Source: CAVYUC01 sp963816685
Lineage (GTDB): Bacteria; Bacteroidota; Bacteroidia; Bacteroidales; Prolixibacteraceae
Direction: 5' to 3'
DNA: 64,000 bases
NCBI GenBank assembly: GCA_963816685.1
Contig: CAWFMB010000006.1
Location: 19,021 to 83,020 of the forward strand
Positions 17,528-25,204 of the stretch are shown here, in pieces. The notes beneath the pieces are model-generated. The model was not told the origin of the DNA, ran no database searches, and saw only the letters and a list, made by a program, of their open reading frames with translations. Each line of letters starts with the position of its first letter. Position 1 is the first letter of the stretch. Made by a program: the position numbers and the translations under genes.

Positions 17528-17944
17528 ATGAAGGAGAGAATAAAACAATTCATTGATTACAAAGGTATATCAGCTGGCGATCTGGCCTCTGAATTGGACG
17601 TACAGCGTTCGAACATCTCGCATATACTAAATGGAAGGAACAAACCAGGAGCGGCTTTTATAGAGAAGTTTCTGCTTGTGTTTCCTGAATTAAATGCACG
17701 CTGGTTGTTGACTGGTGAGGGAAATATGGTAAATAGTGACACTTCCAAATCATTAAATGTTCAGGATAGTATCTCTATGCAATCTTCTGAATTGGAAAAG
17801 ACGGATATGGCACCTAAAACAACAAAAAGCCATCAACCTAATAATCAATCTGAAATAAAGAATCAACCACAAATAAAAAAGATCCTGGATAAAGTTTTGT
17901 TGTTACACTCTGATGGCACTTTCGTTTTGTATAAACCTGAATAA
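17528..17944 (+). CDS. XRE-family helix-turn-helix regulator
   Basis: 138 residues. The HTH occupies about residues 1-60 (MKERIKQFIDYKGISAGDLASELDVQRSNISHILNGRNKPG, then FPELNARWLLTGEG). This N-terminus is common in Bacteroidota XRE proteins. A variable glutamine/serine-rich linker follows, then a short conserved-looking tail (KVLLLHSDGTFVLYKPE). It probably binds DNA as a dimer. No toxin or phage gene is adjacent. Its promoter and that of the next transcript (18017-18047) share TTACATTTGTA, so autoregulation plus control of the small RNA is a reasonable inference. Confidence 0.82.
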   Translation: MKERIKQFIDYKGISAGDLASELDVQRSNISHILNGRNKPGAAFIEKFLLVFPELNARWLLTGEGNMVNSDTSKSLNVQDSISMQSSELEKTDMAPKTTKSHQPNNQSEIKNQPQIKKILDKVLLLHSDGTFVLYKPE

Positions 17945-18016
17945 TTTCTCATCTATTCTTGATTACTTATGTCAACAAAAAATGTTTTACAACATAAAAA
18001 TATTTAGCCTAAAAAG

Positions 18017-18047
18017 TTTGCAAATGTAAATTTTATATTTACATTTG
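18017..18047 (+). promoter_or_regulatory. Palindromic promoter of candidate small RNA
   Basis: -33 TTTG at 18017-18020, a 19-bp spacer, and -7 TACATTTG at 18040-18047. The region 18021-18047 is a perfect inverted repeat with 11-bp arms (CAAATGTAAAT and ATTTACATTTG) around 5 bp. The right arm contains the -7 box, so a bound dimer would block RNA polymerase. Confidence 0.65.
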
Positions 18048-18053
18048 TACAGT

Positions 18054-18182
18054 ACAATATTACAACGACAGGATGGTAAAATTAATATAGTTTAGATTTG
18101 CAAACCCAAGTAAGTTTTAGTTTAGTTAGTTACCAGAGTTAAACAGAAGATAAAAGACCGTTAAATTTAACGGTCTTTTTTA
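18054..18182 (+). ncRNA. Candidate small RNA, about 130 nt
   Basis: A transcript from the 18017-18047 promoter would start near 18054 and end at the perfect terminator hairpin 18152-18179. It has no credible open frame (the only ATG, near 18073, gives five codons). GGTAA near 18075 can pair with TTACC near 18130, giving a possible closing stem. It does not resemble tmRNA, 6S, SRP or RNase P RNA as far as I can tell by eye. Alternatively it is an untranslated leader, but the terminator precedes pyrK, which has its own -7 box. Boundaries are approximate. Confidence 0.45.
18152..18182 (+). terminator. Rho-independent terminator of the small RNA
   Basis: Perfect palindrome: AAAAGACCGTTAAA (18152-18165) is the reverse complement of 18166-18179, followed by more T residues. 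Confidence 0.8.
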
Positions 18183-18241
18183 TTTTACATTAAATTTGGT
18201 AACCGGCTTTTTTTGAAAACAGGGTAAAATAAATATTTCTA

Positions 18242-18249
18242 TATCTTTG
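18242..18249 (+). promoter_or_regulatory. -7 box (TATCTTTG) of pyrK-pyrD
   Basis: Exact TAnnTTTG 20 bp upstream of ATG 18269. A TTTG at 18212-18215 is 26 bp away, longer than usual. Confidence 0.5.
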
Positions 18250-18268
18250 CAGCCAAATCTATTTGGTA

Positions 18269-19051
18269 ATGGTTAAGAAGTCGGTTGCTGATTTTATTGT
18301 TATTGAAAATATTCAGTTAAATTCATCTAATTTTTTGCTCAAATTAAGAACTGAGGACACATTACCGGCAATAAAACCCGGCCAATTTGCAAACATCGAA
18401 ATAAAAAATACCAATGCAATTTTTTTACGGAGACCTTTTTCAATATTTGAAGCAGATCAAAATTCGAATACTTTATCCATAATAGTAAAGATATTAGGAC
18501 GAGGTTCTAAAAAGCTAACCGAAATCAAATCCGGTGAACTTTTAAATTTAATTTATCCGCTTGGTAAAAATTTTACATATCCTGCATTGGACGATAAAAT
18601 TTTGCTGATAGGAGGAGGAAGTGGTGTTGCTCCAATGCTTTTCCTTGCCAAAGAAGCAAATTTACCTTTAGATAATATTGATATATTACTTGGTGCCCGC
18701 ACAAAAGAAGATCATATCGATATCGAAAAATACCGTCGTTACGGGAATTTTTATTTTACTACAGAGGATGGGTCATTAGGTGAAAAAGGATTTGTTATTC
18801 ATCATTCTATGTATAAAAACAAATTGCAGTCATATAATAAAATATATGCATGTGGACCTGACCAAATGATGAAAGCTGTTGCCAGGGATGCAAAAGCCGC
18901 CGGTGTATTCTGCGAAGTTTCACTCGAAAACCTGATGGCTTGTGGGTTTGGTGTTTGTTTGTGCTGTATTGAACCTACTGTAAAAGGTAATTTATGTGTT
19001 TGTACAGAGGGTCCTGTATTCAATATTAAAGATTTAAAATGGCAGATTTAA
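18269..19051 (+). CDS. pyrK: Dihydroorotate dehydrogenase B, electron-transfer subunit
   Basis: About 260 residues. FAD-binding ferredoxin-reductase fold (PGQFANIEI, FLRRPFSIFEAD), then the NAD-binding half (ILLIGGGSGVAPMLFLAKEA). A C-terminal cysteine cluster for the [2Fe-2S] centre follows (CGFGVCLCCIEP ... CVCTEGP). PyrK passes electrons from the PyrD flavin to NAD+ in pyrimidine synthesis. ATG 18269 is preferred to the upstream TTG at 18263. The gene overlaps pyrD by 13 bp, so they are coupled. Confidence 0.93.
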   Translation: MVKKSVADFIVIENIQLNSSNFLLKLRTEDTLPAIKPGQFANIEIKNTNAIFLRRPFSIFEADQNSNTLSIIVKILGRGSKKLTEIKSGELLNLIYPLGKNFTYPALDDKILLIGGGSGVAPMLFLAKEANLPLDNIDILLGARTKEDHIDIEKYRRYGNFYFTTEDGSLGEKGFVIHHSMYKNKLQSYNKIYACGPDQMMKAVARDAKAAGVFCEVSLENLMACGFGVCLCCIEPTVKGNLCVCTEGPVFNIKDLKWQI

Positions 19052-19950
19052 GTATAAAATTACATAATCTTACATTGAAAAACCCGGTGATGCTGGCTTC
19101 CGGAACTTGTGGGTTTGCCGAGGAAATGAACGATTTTTATGATGTATCACAGGTTGGTGGTATTTTTTTAAAAGGAACCACACCGCGAAATCGCGATGGA
19201 AATAAATATCCCCGTATGGCGGAAACTCCTTCAGGAATGTTAAATGCAGTAGGATTACAGAATAAAGGAATCGATTATTTTATTGAACATACATATCCAC
19301 GGATCAAGAATTATGGTACACCACTTATTGTAAATGTAAACGGATCAACAGTTGAAGAGTATATCGAAGTTACAGAAAAAGTAAACGAACTGGAGAAAAT
19401 CCCTGCAATCGAATTAAATATTTCATGTCCAAATGTTAAAGAAGGTGGAATGGCTTTTGGTGTAAGTTGCCCAAGTGCTGAGGCAGTTACACGCGAAGTA
19501 AGAAAAGCCTATAAGAAAACTTTAATTGTAAAACTGTCGCCAAATGTTACTGACATCACCGAAATTGCAAAGGCAGTGGAAGGACAGGGGGCTGATAGTG
19601 TTTCGCTTGTAAATACTTTTTTGGGTATGGCAATAGATGCAGAGAAACGTATTCCATTGTTATCAACTATTACCGGTGGTTTATCGGGCCCCGCAATTAA
19701 ACCAATAGCGTTGAGAATGGTTTGGCAGGTTTATCATGCAGTTAAAATTCCAATTATAGGAATGGGAGGAATAATGAATACTGCCGATGCTATTGAATTC
19801 ATGCTTGCAGGTGCAACATCGGTGCAGGTTGGAACAGCAATTTTTAAAGATCCGTTTATTCCATTAAAAATTATAGAAGGAATAAATGAATACCTGGAGA
19901 GACATAATTTACAGTCAGCGAGCGAATTAATCGGTGCGTTACAAATGTAA
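19039..19950 (+). CDS. pyrD: Dihydroorotate dehydrogenase B, catalytic subunit
   Basis: 303 residues, class 1B length. Oxidises dihydroorotate to orotate, the fourth step of UMP synthesis, with FMN. Motifs: LKNPVMLASGTCGF, KGTTPRNRDGN, NAVGLQNKGID, VNVNGSTVEEY, IELNISCPNVKEGG, VKLSPNVTDI and GMGGIMNTADAIEFMLAGATSVQVGTA (FMN phosphate binding). Class 1B enzymes use a catalytic cysteine in the loop near VSCPSAEA. It overlaps and is coupled to pyrK, with which it forms the heterotetramer. Confidence 0.95.
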   Translation: MADLSIKLHNLTLKNPVMLASGTCGFAEEMNDFYDVSQVGGIFLKGTTPRNRDGNKYPRMAETPSGMLNAVGLQNKGIDYFIEHTYPRIKNYGTPLIVNVNGSTVEEYIEVTEKVNELEKIPAIELNISCPNVKEGGMAFGVSCPSAEAVTREVRKAYKKTLIVKLSPNVTDITEIAKAVEGQGADSVSLVNTFLGMAIDAEKRIPLLSTITGGLSGPAIKPIALRMVWQVYHAVKIPIIGMGGIMNTADAIEFMLAGATSVQVGTAIFKDPFIPLKIIEGINEYLERHNLQSASELIGALQM

Positions 19951-20180
19951 ACAGCATTGCAGGATAGACTTTTTTAAAAAGAGGAGTACTCTTTTTAAAT
20001 TATCTTTTAAGCCTTTTAATAAATAGTTTGTTGTTGATGTAAGTTACCTTTTAATTAATGGTATTCAAAAGAAATATGCAAAGACAGTTTGAAACAAAAT
20101 TGCAATGTGAACATTTCAATTTAAGTGATGTTTAATAAGGCGTAAATAGCAATTAACCGTATAATAAATCATAAAAAGCG

Positions 20181-21491
20181 ATGTCGAAATTTGAAATTGT
20201 AATGCCTAAACTGGGGGAAAGTATACAGGAAGGCACAATCACCAAATGGTTTGTCAAAGAAGGTGACACCATTGAAGAAGATGATATGTTGTTTGAAGTG
20301 GCAACAGATAAAGTTGATTCGGAAATTCCTTCACCTGTTGATGGTATTGTTACTAAAATATTGTTTCCGGTTGACAGTCTGGTTCCGGTTGGCGAAGTAG
20401 TTGCCATTTTAAATATGGAAGGTGAAGCAGATGCGGAAGTCGTTCCGGAAACAGAAAAAGAGGAACTTCAGGCTGAAAAAGCAAATGTGGAAATTGAAGT
20501 ATCGCAGGAAAAAGAAATAGTTGGAAGCAGAAAGCTATCGAATCGTTTTTATTCACCATTGGTAAGAACTATTGCAAAAGAGGAAAATATTTCACCGGAA
20601 GAACTGGAAAGCATTAAAGGTTCCGGAGCAAATGGTCGTGTTCAGAAAAAAGATATTCTTGATTATATCGAAAACAGAGCAACAAAAAGTAAACCTGCCG
20701 AACGTAAGGCTGAAGAATTTACTGCGTCAGGAGCTCCGTTTTTTGAACCCAAAACTTCGCAGGTATCTGTATCGGTTGGGGCAGAGGATCAAATTGTTGA
20801 AATGGGCAGAGTTCGTAAATTGATTGCAGATCATATGGTGATGTCCAAGAAGGTTTCGCCTCATGTTACATCTGTGGTTGAAGCAGACGTAACTGAATTG
20901 GTGTTCTGGCGGAATAAAAATAAAGATGCCTTTCAAAATAAATATGGCGAAAAAATAACTTTCATGCCGTTTTTCATTGAAGCAACTGCAGCGGCTTTAG
21001 CCGAATTCCCGATGGTAAATACTTCTGTTGATGGGGATAAAATAATCTTAAGAAGAAATATCAACATCGGTGTAGCAGTAGCACGGCCTGATGGAAATTT
21101 AATTGTCCCGGTAATTAAAAATTCAGAACAAAAAAATATTGTTGGATTAACAAAAGAAATGAATCGACTGGCTGTTGCCGCAAGAAATAATAAACTAACA
21201 CCCGAAGAAATTCAGGGAGGTACATTTACTATAACCAATTTCGGGTCGTTCCGCAATTTAATCGGAACTCCAATAATCAACCAGCCACAGGTTGCAATTC
21301 TTGCCACCGGCAGTATAGAGAAAAAGCCGGCTGTAATGGAAACACCAACCGGAGATGCCATTGTTATCAGGCATAAAATGTTTTTATCACTTTCATACGA
21401 TCATCGTGTTGTTGATGGAGCTCTTGGAGGTGCATTTCTCAGGAAAATTGCTGATAACCTGGAACAATTTGATTTAAACCGTTCAATTTAA
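20181..21491 (+). CDS. 2-oxoacid dehydrogenase E2 (dihydrolipoyl acyltransferase)
   Basis: 436 residues in the standard order. One lipoyl domain (about 1-78; ATDKVDSE, lipoyl lysine K44), a charged linker, an E1/E3-binding domain (about 115-155; SPLVRTIAKEENISPEELESI ... GRVQKKDIL) and the catalytic acyltransferase domain (about 205-436) with SYDHRVVDG (His about 408). It forms the core of a pyruvate or branched-chain 2-oxoacid dehydrogenase complex. The E1 fusion lies 8 bp downstream. The 230-bp upstream gap shows no clear promoter. Confidence 0.92.
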   Translation: MSKFEIVMPKLGESIQEGTITKWFVKEGDTIEEDDMLFEVATDKVDSEIPSPVDGIVTKILFPVDSLVPVGEVVAILNMEGEADAEVVPETEKEELQAEKANVEIEVSQEKEIVGSRKLSNRFYSPLVRTIAKEENISPEELESIKGSGANGRVQKKDILDYIENRATKSKPAERKAEEFTASGAPFFEPKTSQVSVSVGAEDQIVEMGRVRKLIADHMVMSKKVSPHVTSVVEADVTELVFWRNKNKDAFQNKYGEKITFMPFFIEATAAALAEFPMVNTSVDGDKIILRRNINIGVAVARPDGNLIVPVIKNSEQKNIVGLTKEMNRLAVAARNNKLTPEEIQGGTFTITNFGSFRNLIGTPIINQPQVAILATGSIEKKPAVMETPTGDAIVIRHKMFLSLSYDHRVVDGALGGAFLRKIADNLEQFDLNRSI

Positions 21492-21499
21492 AGTTTAAT

Positions 21500-23548
21500 A
21501 TGAAAGAATTAGAGATACCAAAAATTTATTCTATTAAAAAAACGCCAAAAGAGACGCTTGAAAAATGGTATAGATTAATGACCATTGGAAGGGCGATTGA
21601 TAATAAGGCGCCCAATTATTTAAAACAGGCCATTGGTTGGTCATATCATGCTCCCTACGCCGGTCACGATGGAATACAACTGGCTGTTGGGCAGAATTTT
21701 GAAAAAAAGAAAGACCATTTATTTTTGTATTACCGCGATATGTTGTCTGCGCTTTCGGCCGGAATGACTGCGGAAGAGATAATCCTGAACGGAATCTCAA
21801 AAGCGACTGATCCCTCAAGTGGTGGCAGGCACATGTCGAACCATCTTGCTAAACCTGAATGGAATATTCACACTGTATCTTCATCAACCGGAAATCATAC
21901 ATTGCATGCCGTTGGTGTTGCCAGGGCTATTAAATATTATGGCGAAAAAGCCGTTGCCATTAGCGGACAAGGCGAATCCTCAGTTAGTGAAGGGTATGTT
22001 TATGAAGCATTTAATGGTGCCGATAAAGAAAAATTACCTGTAATCTTTGTAATTCAGGATAATGGATATGGAATTTCTGTTCCAAAAAAAGATCAGACAG
22101 CACAACGAAAAGTAGCAAATAATTTTACCGGATTTAAAAATCTGCGAATAATACATTGCAATGGAAAAGATGTTTTCGATTCGATGAATGCAATGGCCGA
22201 AGCAAAGCGATTTGCTTTGGAAGAATCAATGCCTGTTCTTCTGCAGGCAAATTGTATCCGTATGCTTTCACACTCCAATTCTGACGATCATTTGCTCTAT
22301 CGCAGCCAGTCGGAAAGAAACTATATAGAAGAATATGATCCGCTGGCAAAATTCAGGCGGATGTTGATTCGGTACAAACGATTTACTGAAGAAGAAGTTT
22401 CAGCTATCGAAGAAGAAACAAAACAAATTATAAAAGATGCACATAAAGCAGCATTAAAAGCGCCTGATCCTTCTCCTGATTCTATTCTTGATTTTGTTTT
22501 ACCGGAACCGTTGAATTCGGAAAAGTACCCCGAAGGCATTCATAATCAGGAAGGTCAGAAGAAAAAATTGATAACTGCACTGAACGAAACCTTAAAGGCA
22601 GAATTCAGATTGAATCCCGATACCTTTATCTGGGGACAGGATATGGCCAATAAAGATAAAGGTGGAATTTTCAATGTTTCCAAAGGAATGCAGCAGGAAT
22701 TTGGTAAGAAAAGAGTGTTTAATGCACCAATTGCCGAAGATTTTATCATGGGAACTGCCAATGGAATGTCGAGATACAACGATAAAATCAGAGTAGTGGT
22801 GGAAGGTGCTGAATTTGCAGATTATTTCTGGCCTGCAATGGAACAGTATGTAGATACCAGCCATGATTATTGGCGCTCCAATGGAAAATTTTCACCAAAC
22901 ATAGTAATCAGACTTGCTTCCGGAGGGTATATTGGCGGCGGAATGTATCATTCGCAGAATATCGAAGGTTCTTTGGTTGCAATTCCGGGAGTACGTATTG
23001 TTTACCCTTCTTTTGCAGATGATGCAGCAGGATTGTTGCGTACAGCTATTCGTTCCAGAGGATTAACCATGTTCATGGAACCAAAAGCATTGTATCAGGA
23101 TCCAAAAGCTGCTACTGTTGTACCAGATGATTTTGAAGTGCCGTTTGGAAAAGCCCGAATCCGCAGAGAAGGTTCAGATCTTACAATAATTACCTACGGA
23201 AATACTACGCATTTAAGTTTAAAAGCTGCGGAAAAACTAAATAGTGAAGGTGTGAGTGTTGAGGTTATCGATTTAAGATCACTTATTCCGCTGGATGAAG
23301 AAACCATCGAAAAATCGGTTAAAAAAACAAATAAAGTTCTGGTTGTGCACGAAGATAAAGTATACGGAGGTTTTGGTGGAGAAATAAGTGCAATTATTGC
23401 TGATAAATTTTTCGAATTTCTTGATGCTCCAGTGAAACGAGTTGGTTCAACATTTACTCCCGTGGGATTCAATAAAATACTGGAACAGGCAATTCTTCCA
23501 AATGCCGAAAAAATTTACAACGCTGCAAAAGAATTAATCCTTTATTAA
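21500..23548 (+). CDS. 2-oxoacid dehydrogenase E1, fused alpha and beta subunits
   Basis: 682 residues: an alpha-type TPP domain (about 1-340) joined to a beta-type domain (about 350-682; GQDMANKDKGGIFNVSKGMQQEFG, NAPIAEDFIMGTANGMS, EGAEFADYFWPAMEQY, LASGGYIGGGMYHSQN, MFMEPKALYQ). It decarboxylates a 2-oxoacid and passes the acyl group to the neighbouring E2. The alpha TPP/Mg motif reads AVAISGQGESS at about 152-161, with Gln where canonical enzymes have GDG, while the downstream Asn (QDNGYGIS, about 188) is kept. Fused E1 proteins are known in Bacteroidota; whether the substrate is pyruvate or a branched-chain acid is not decidable by eye. No E3 is adjacent. Confidence 0.9.
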   Translation: MKELEIPKIYSIKKTPKETLEKWYRLMTIGRAIDNKAPNYLKQAIGWSYHAPYAGHDGIQLAVGQNFEKKKDHLFLYYRDMLSALSAGMTAEEIILNGISKATDPSSGGRHMSNHLAKPEWNIHTVSSSTGNHTLHAVGVARAIKYYGEKAVAISGQGESSVSEGYVYEAFNGADKEKLPVIFVIQDNGYGISVPKKDQTAQRKVANNFTGFKNLRIIHCNGKDVFDSMNAMAEAKRFALEESMPVLLQANCIRMLSHSNSDDHLLYRSQSERNYIEEYDPLAKFRRMLIRYKRFTEEEVSAIEEETKQIIKDAHKAALKAPDPSPDSILDFVLPEPLNSEKYPEGIHNQEGQKKKLITALNETLKAEFRLNPDTFIWGQDMANKDKGGIFNVSKGMQQEFGKKRVFNAPIAEDFIMGTANGMSRYNDKIRVVVEGAEFADYFWPAMEQYVDTSHDYWRSNGKFSPNIVIRLASGGYIGGGMYHSQNIEGSLVAIPGVRIVYPSFADDAAGLLRTAIRSRGLTMFMEPKALYQDPKAATVVPDDFEVPFGKARIRREGSDLTIITYGNTTHLSLKAAEKLNSEGVSVEVIDLRSLIPLDEETIEKSVKKTNKVLVVHEDKVYGGFGGEISAIIADKFFEFLDAPVKRVGSTFTPVGFNKILEQAILPNAEKIYNAAKELILY

Positions 23549-23560
23549 AATTTGTATACT

Positions 23561-24067
23561 ATGAGTAAAACAGCAATCATATATAGTTTCAATACCCAGA
23601 AATCAAAAAAAGTTGCAGAAAAAATACTTGCCGAATTTGATGACTCAAAAATAGAGGCTGTTAATGCAGAGGAGCTTTCAATAGAGGTTTTCGAACAATA
23701 TGATAACTTTATTTTAAGCGCTCCAACCTGGTTCGATGGTGAATTACCCAATTACTGGGATGAATTTATTCCCGATCTGGAAGAAATGGATTTAAAAGAT
23801 AAGAACTTCGCAGTATTTGGTTTGGGCGATCAAAAAGGTTATCCTGAAAATTTTTGTGATGCCATCGGAATTTTAGTGGAAATCATTGAAAATTGTGGTG
23901 GTAAAGTTGTGGGGCATACTCCCCTTGAAGGATACAATTACGAATCATCGAAAGCCGAACGCAATGGTGAATTTGTTGGATTGCCGGTTGACCAGGATAA
24001 TCAGCCGCGGCTTACCAATGAAAGAGTAAAAAAATGGGTGGACCAATTGAAAAATGAATTTCATTAA
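23561..24067 (+). CDS. Flavodoxin
   Basis: 168 residues from ATG 23561 (a TTG 9 bp upstream is also in frame). Long-chain flavodoxin fold: phosphate loop SFNTQKSKKVAEKI replaces the commoner TGNTE-type loop, FMN-stacking region SAPTWFDGELPNYWDEF, and FGLGDQKGYPENFCDAIGIL. The C-terminus YNYESSKAE ... FVGLPVDQDNQPRLTNERVKKWVDQL is typical. It is a low-potential electron carrier replacing ferredoxin; partners are not visible. It follows the E1 gene by 12 bp and is closed by a strong terminator. Confidence 0.88.
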   Translation: MSKTAIIYSFNTQKSKKVAEKILAEFDDSKIEAVNAEELSIEVFEQYDNFILSAPTWFDGELPNYWDEFIPDLEEMDLKDKNFAVFGLGDQKGYPENFCDAIGILVEIIENCGGKVVGHTPLEGYNYESSKAERNGEFVGLPVDQDNQPRLTNERVKKWVDQLKNEFH

Positions 24068-24090
24068 CAAAACAATTTCTCTTAATCTGA

Positions 24091-24130
24091 AATAAAGCCA
24101 TTTATCAATCGACAAATGGCTTTATTGTTT
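24091..24130 (+). terminator. Rho-independent terminator after flavodoxin
   Basis: 13-bp perfect stem AATAAAGCCATTT (24091-24103) / AAATGGCTTTATT (24114-24126) followed by GTTTT; the AT-rich arms may also terminate from the other side. Confidence 0.75.
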
Positions 24131-24269
24131 TAAGGAGTTGCCCGATAGTCCCATTGAACAGGTGGATATAGGCAACTGCATTATCGTTTGTTTTTTAAAA
24201 TACACTATCGGATGAATAAAACGGAATTCTGTTTTAATCACCAAAAGCAGTTTTGTGCAGGTTCATCGC

Positions 24270-24775
24270 TACCTTCCATTTTACATTACCAAGACTCTAC
24301 TAAAGCTATACTTCAACGTTATACCAAATACGTATTATTTTCGAATCTTCTTCGTATTAAATTCGGACTAAATTCGCATTAAATTCGCGATTTCGCGAAT
24401 TTAATGCGAATTTGATACGAGTATAATTCGAATTTGATACGGAGTTAATACGGAATTAATATTTCTTCATTATATCAAGGCTATATAAAGTCTGTACCAG
24501 GTCTTTACTATCGTCGGATTAAATTCGTCCGTATGTATTGTTGGTATAGAGATGGCAATGCCGGAAAGGGGAGAAAACGCTTCAGGAACTCCTCTAATAA
24601 GAGGTCGTGCCAAAACTTTCTGATAGAAGACAGCCCATTGTCTGCTCAATGTTGTTATGCTCCTGTTTATTTCATGTATGCTGTTATTATGGCTGCTTCT
24701 TTGCATTTATTCTGATACAGATTATTTATGAAATGCTTTGTCTATTTTTTATCTTTTCTCTACCTGATTTTTAAA
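24270..24775 (+). repeat. Dispersed diverged repeat, copy A
   Basis: Colinear blocks match 40791-41095. They include GGTATAGAGATGGCAATGCC (24543) against GGTATATTGATGGTAATGCC, GAAAACGCTTCAGGAACTCC against GAAAACCCTTCAGATGCTCC, ATGGCTGCTTCTTTG (shared exactly), and CTTTTCTCTACCTGATTTTT against CTTTTCTCTTCCTGATTTTC. Copy A carries about 130 bp extra, the AATTTGATACG-type array. No transposase and no clear terminal inverted repeats were seen, so its class is unknown. Confidence 0.6.
24347..24460. repeat. Perfect 21-bp palindrome flanked by short periodic repeats
   Basis: Arms 24370-24390 and 24393-24413 are exact reverse complements around TT. On both sides about 11-12-bp units of the form CGAATTTGATA / CGAATTTAATG recur with small changes (to about 24460), in mirrored orientation about the centre. 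This would form a long hairpin or cruciform. No T-run follows, so it is not a simple terminator. Confidence 0.7.
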
Positions 24776-25167
24776 GAAATTCATCGTTTTCCTGTATAAA
24801 TCAGTAATTTTTTTTGTGAAAGAATTAATGATAAACATGAATACAGATTTCCAAATGCACACCGGCAATGCATTTTATATAAAATTATCCAATCCTTAAT
24901 TAAATTGTATTTTGCTGAAATACAAATTAATATACATTTGTAATGAGTATTATTTACAATTGTATTAATGTTAAATTTGTATGTAACAGGATTGTATAAC
25001 ATCAGTTTTAAGACTATACTGAATAAATAATGATAATTCATAATTTTTAAGGGAAAATCGGATTCATTATTGTTAAACTGCATTTAGGGAAAACAAATCC
25101 GGGGTTATTTTATATCAATCCATATTCAATTAAAGGGAGGTTTAGTTTCCAAATAACTTTTAATGAT

Positions 25168-25175
25168 TAATTTTG
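25168..25175 (+). promoter_or_regulatory. -7 box (TAATTTTG) of pyrG-yidC
   Basis: Exact TAnnTTTG lying just downstream of the in-frame ATG at 25163, so that ATG is probably upstream of the transcript and the TTG at 25205 is the better start. The -33 element is poor. Confidence 0.4.
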
Positions 25176-25204
25176 TGCCTTTTAAAAACCTAAAAAATAT
25201 AGAT

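Larger units (their letters stand above)
24135..25162. other. Gene-free region with repeats, no credible CDS
   Basis: About 1 kb. It contains the dispersed repeat copy A (24270-24775), the 21-bp palindrome array inside it (24347-24460), and AT-rich sequence before pyrG. Open frames here (24188-24382, 24470-24706, 24533-24715) run through the repeats and show no family features. Confidence 0.6.

Noticed and set aside
23561..24067. Flavodoxin as dedicated partner of the E1/E2 complex
   Set aside because: It follows closely, but 2-oxoacid dehydrogenase complexes use NAD through E3; proximity alone is not enough.
24188..24382. 64-residue frame running into the palindrome array
   Set aside because: It reads through repeat sequence and has no counterpart in repeat copy B.
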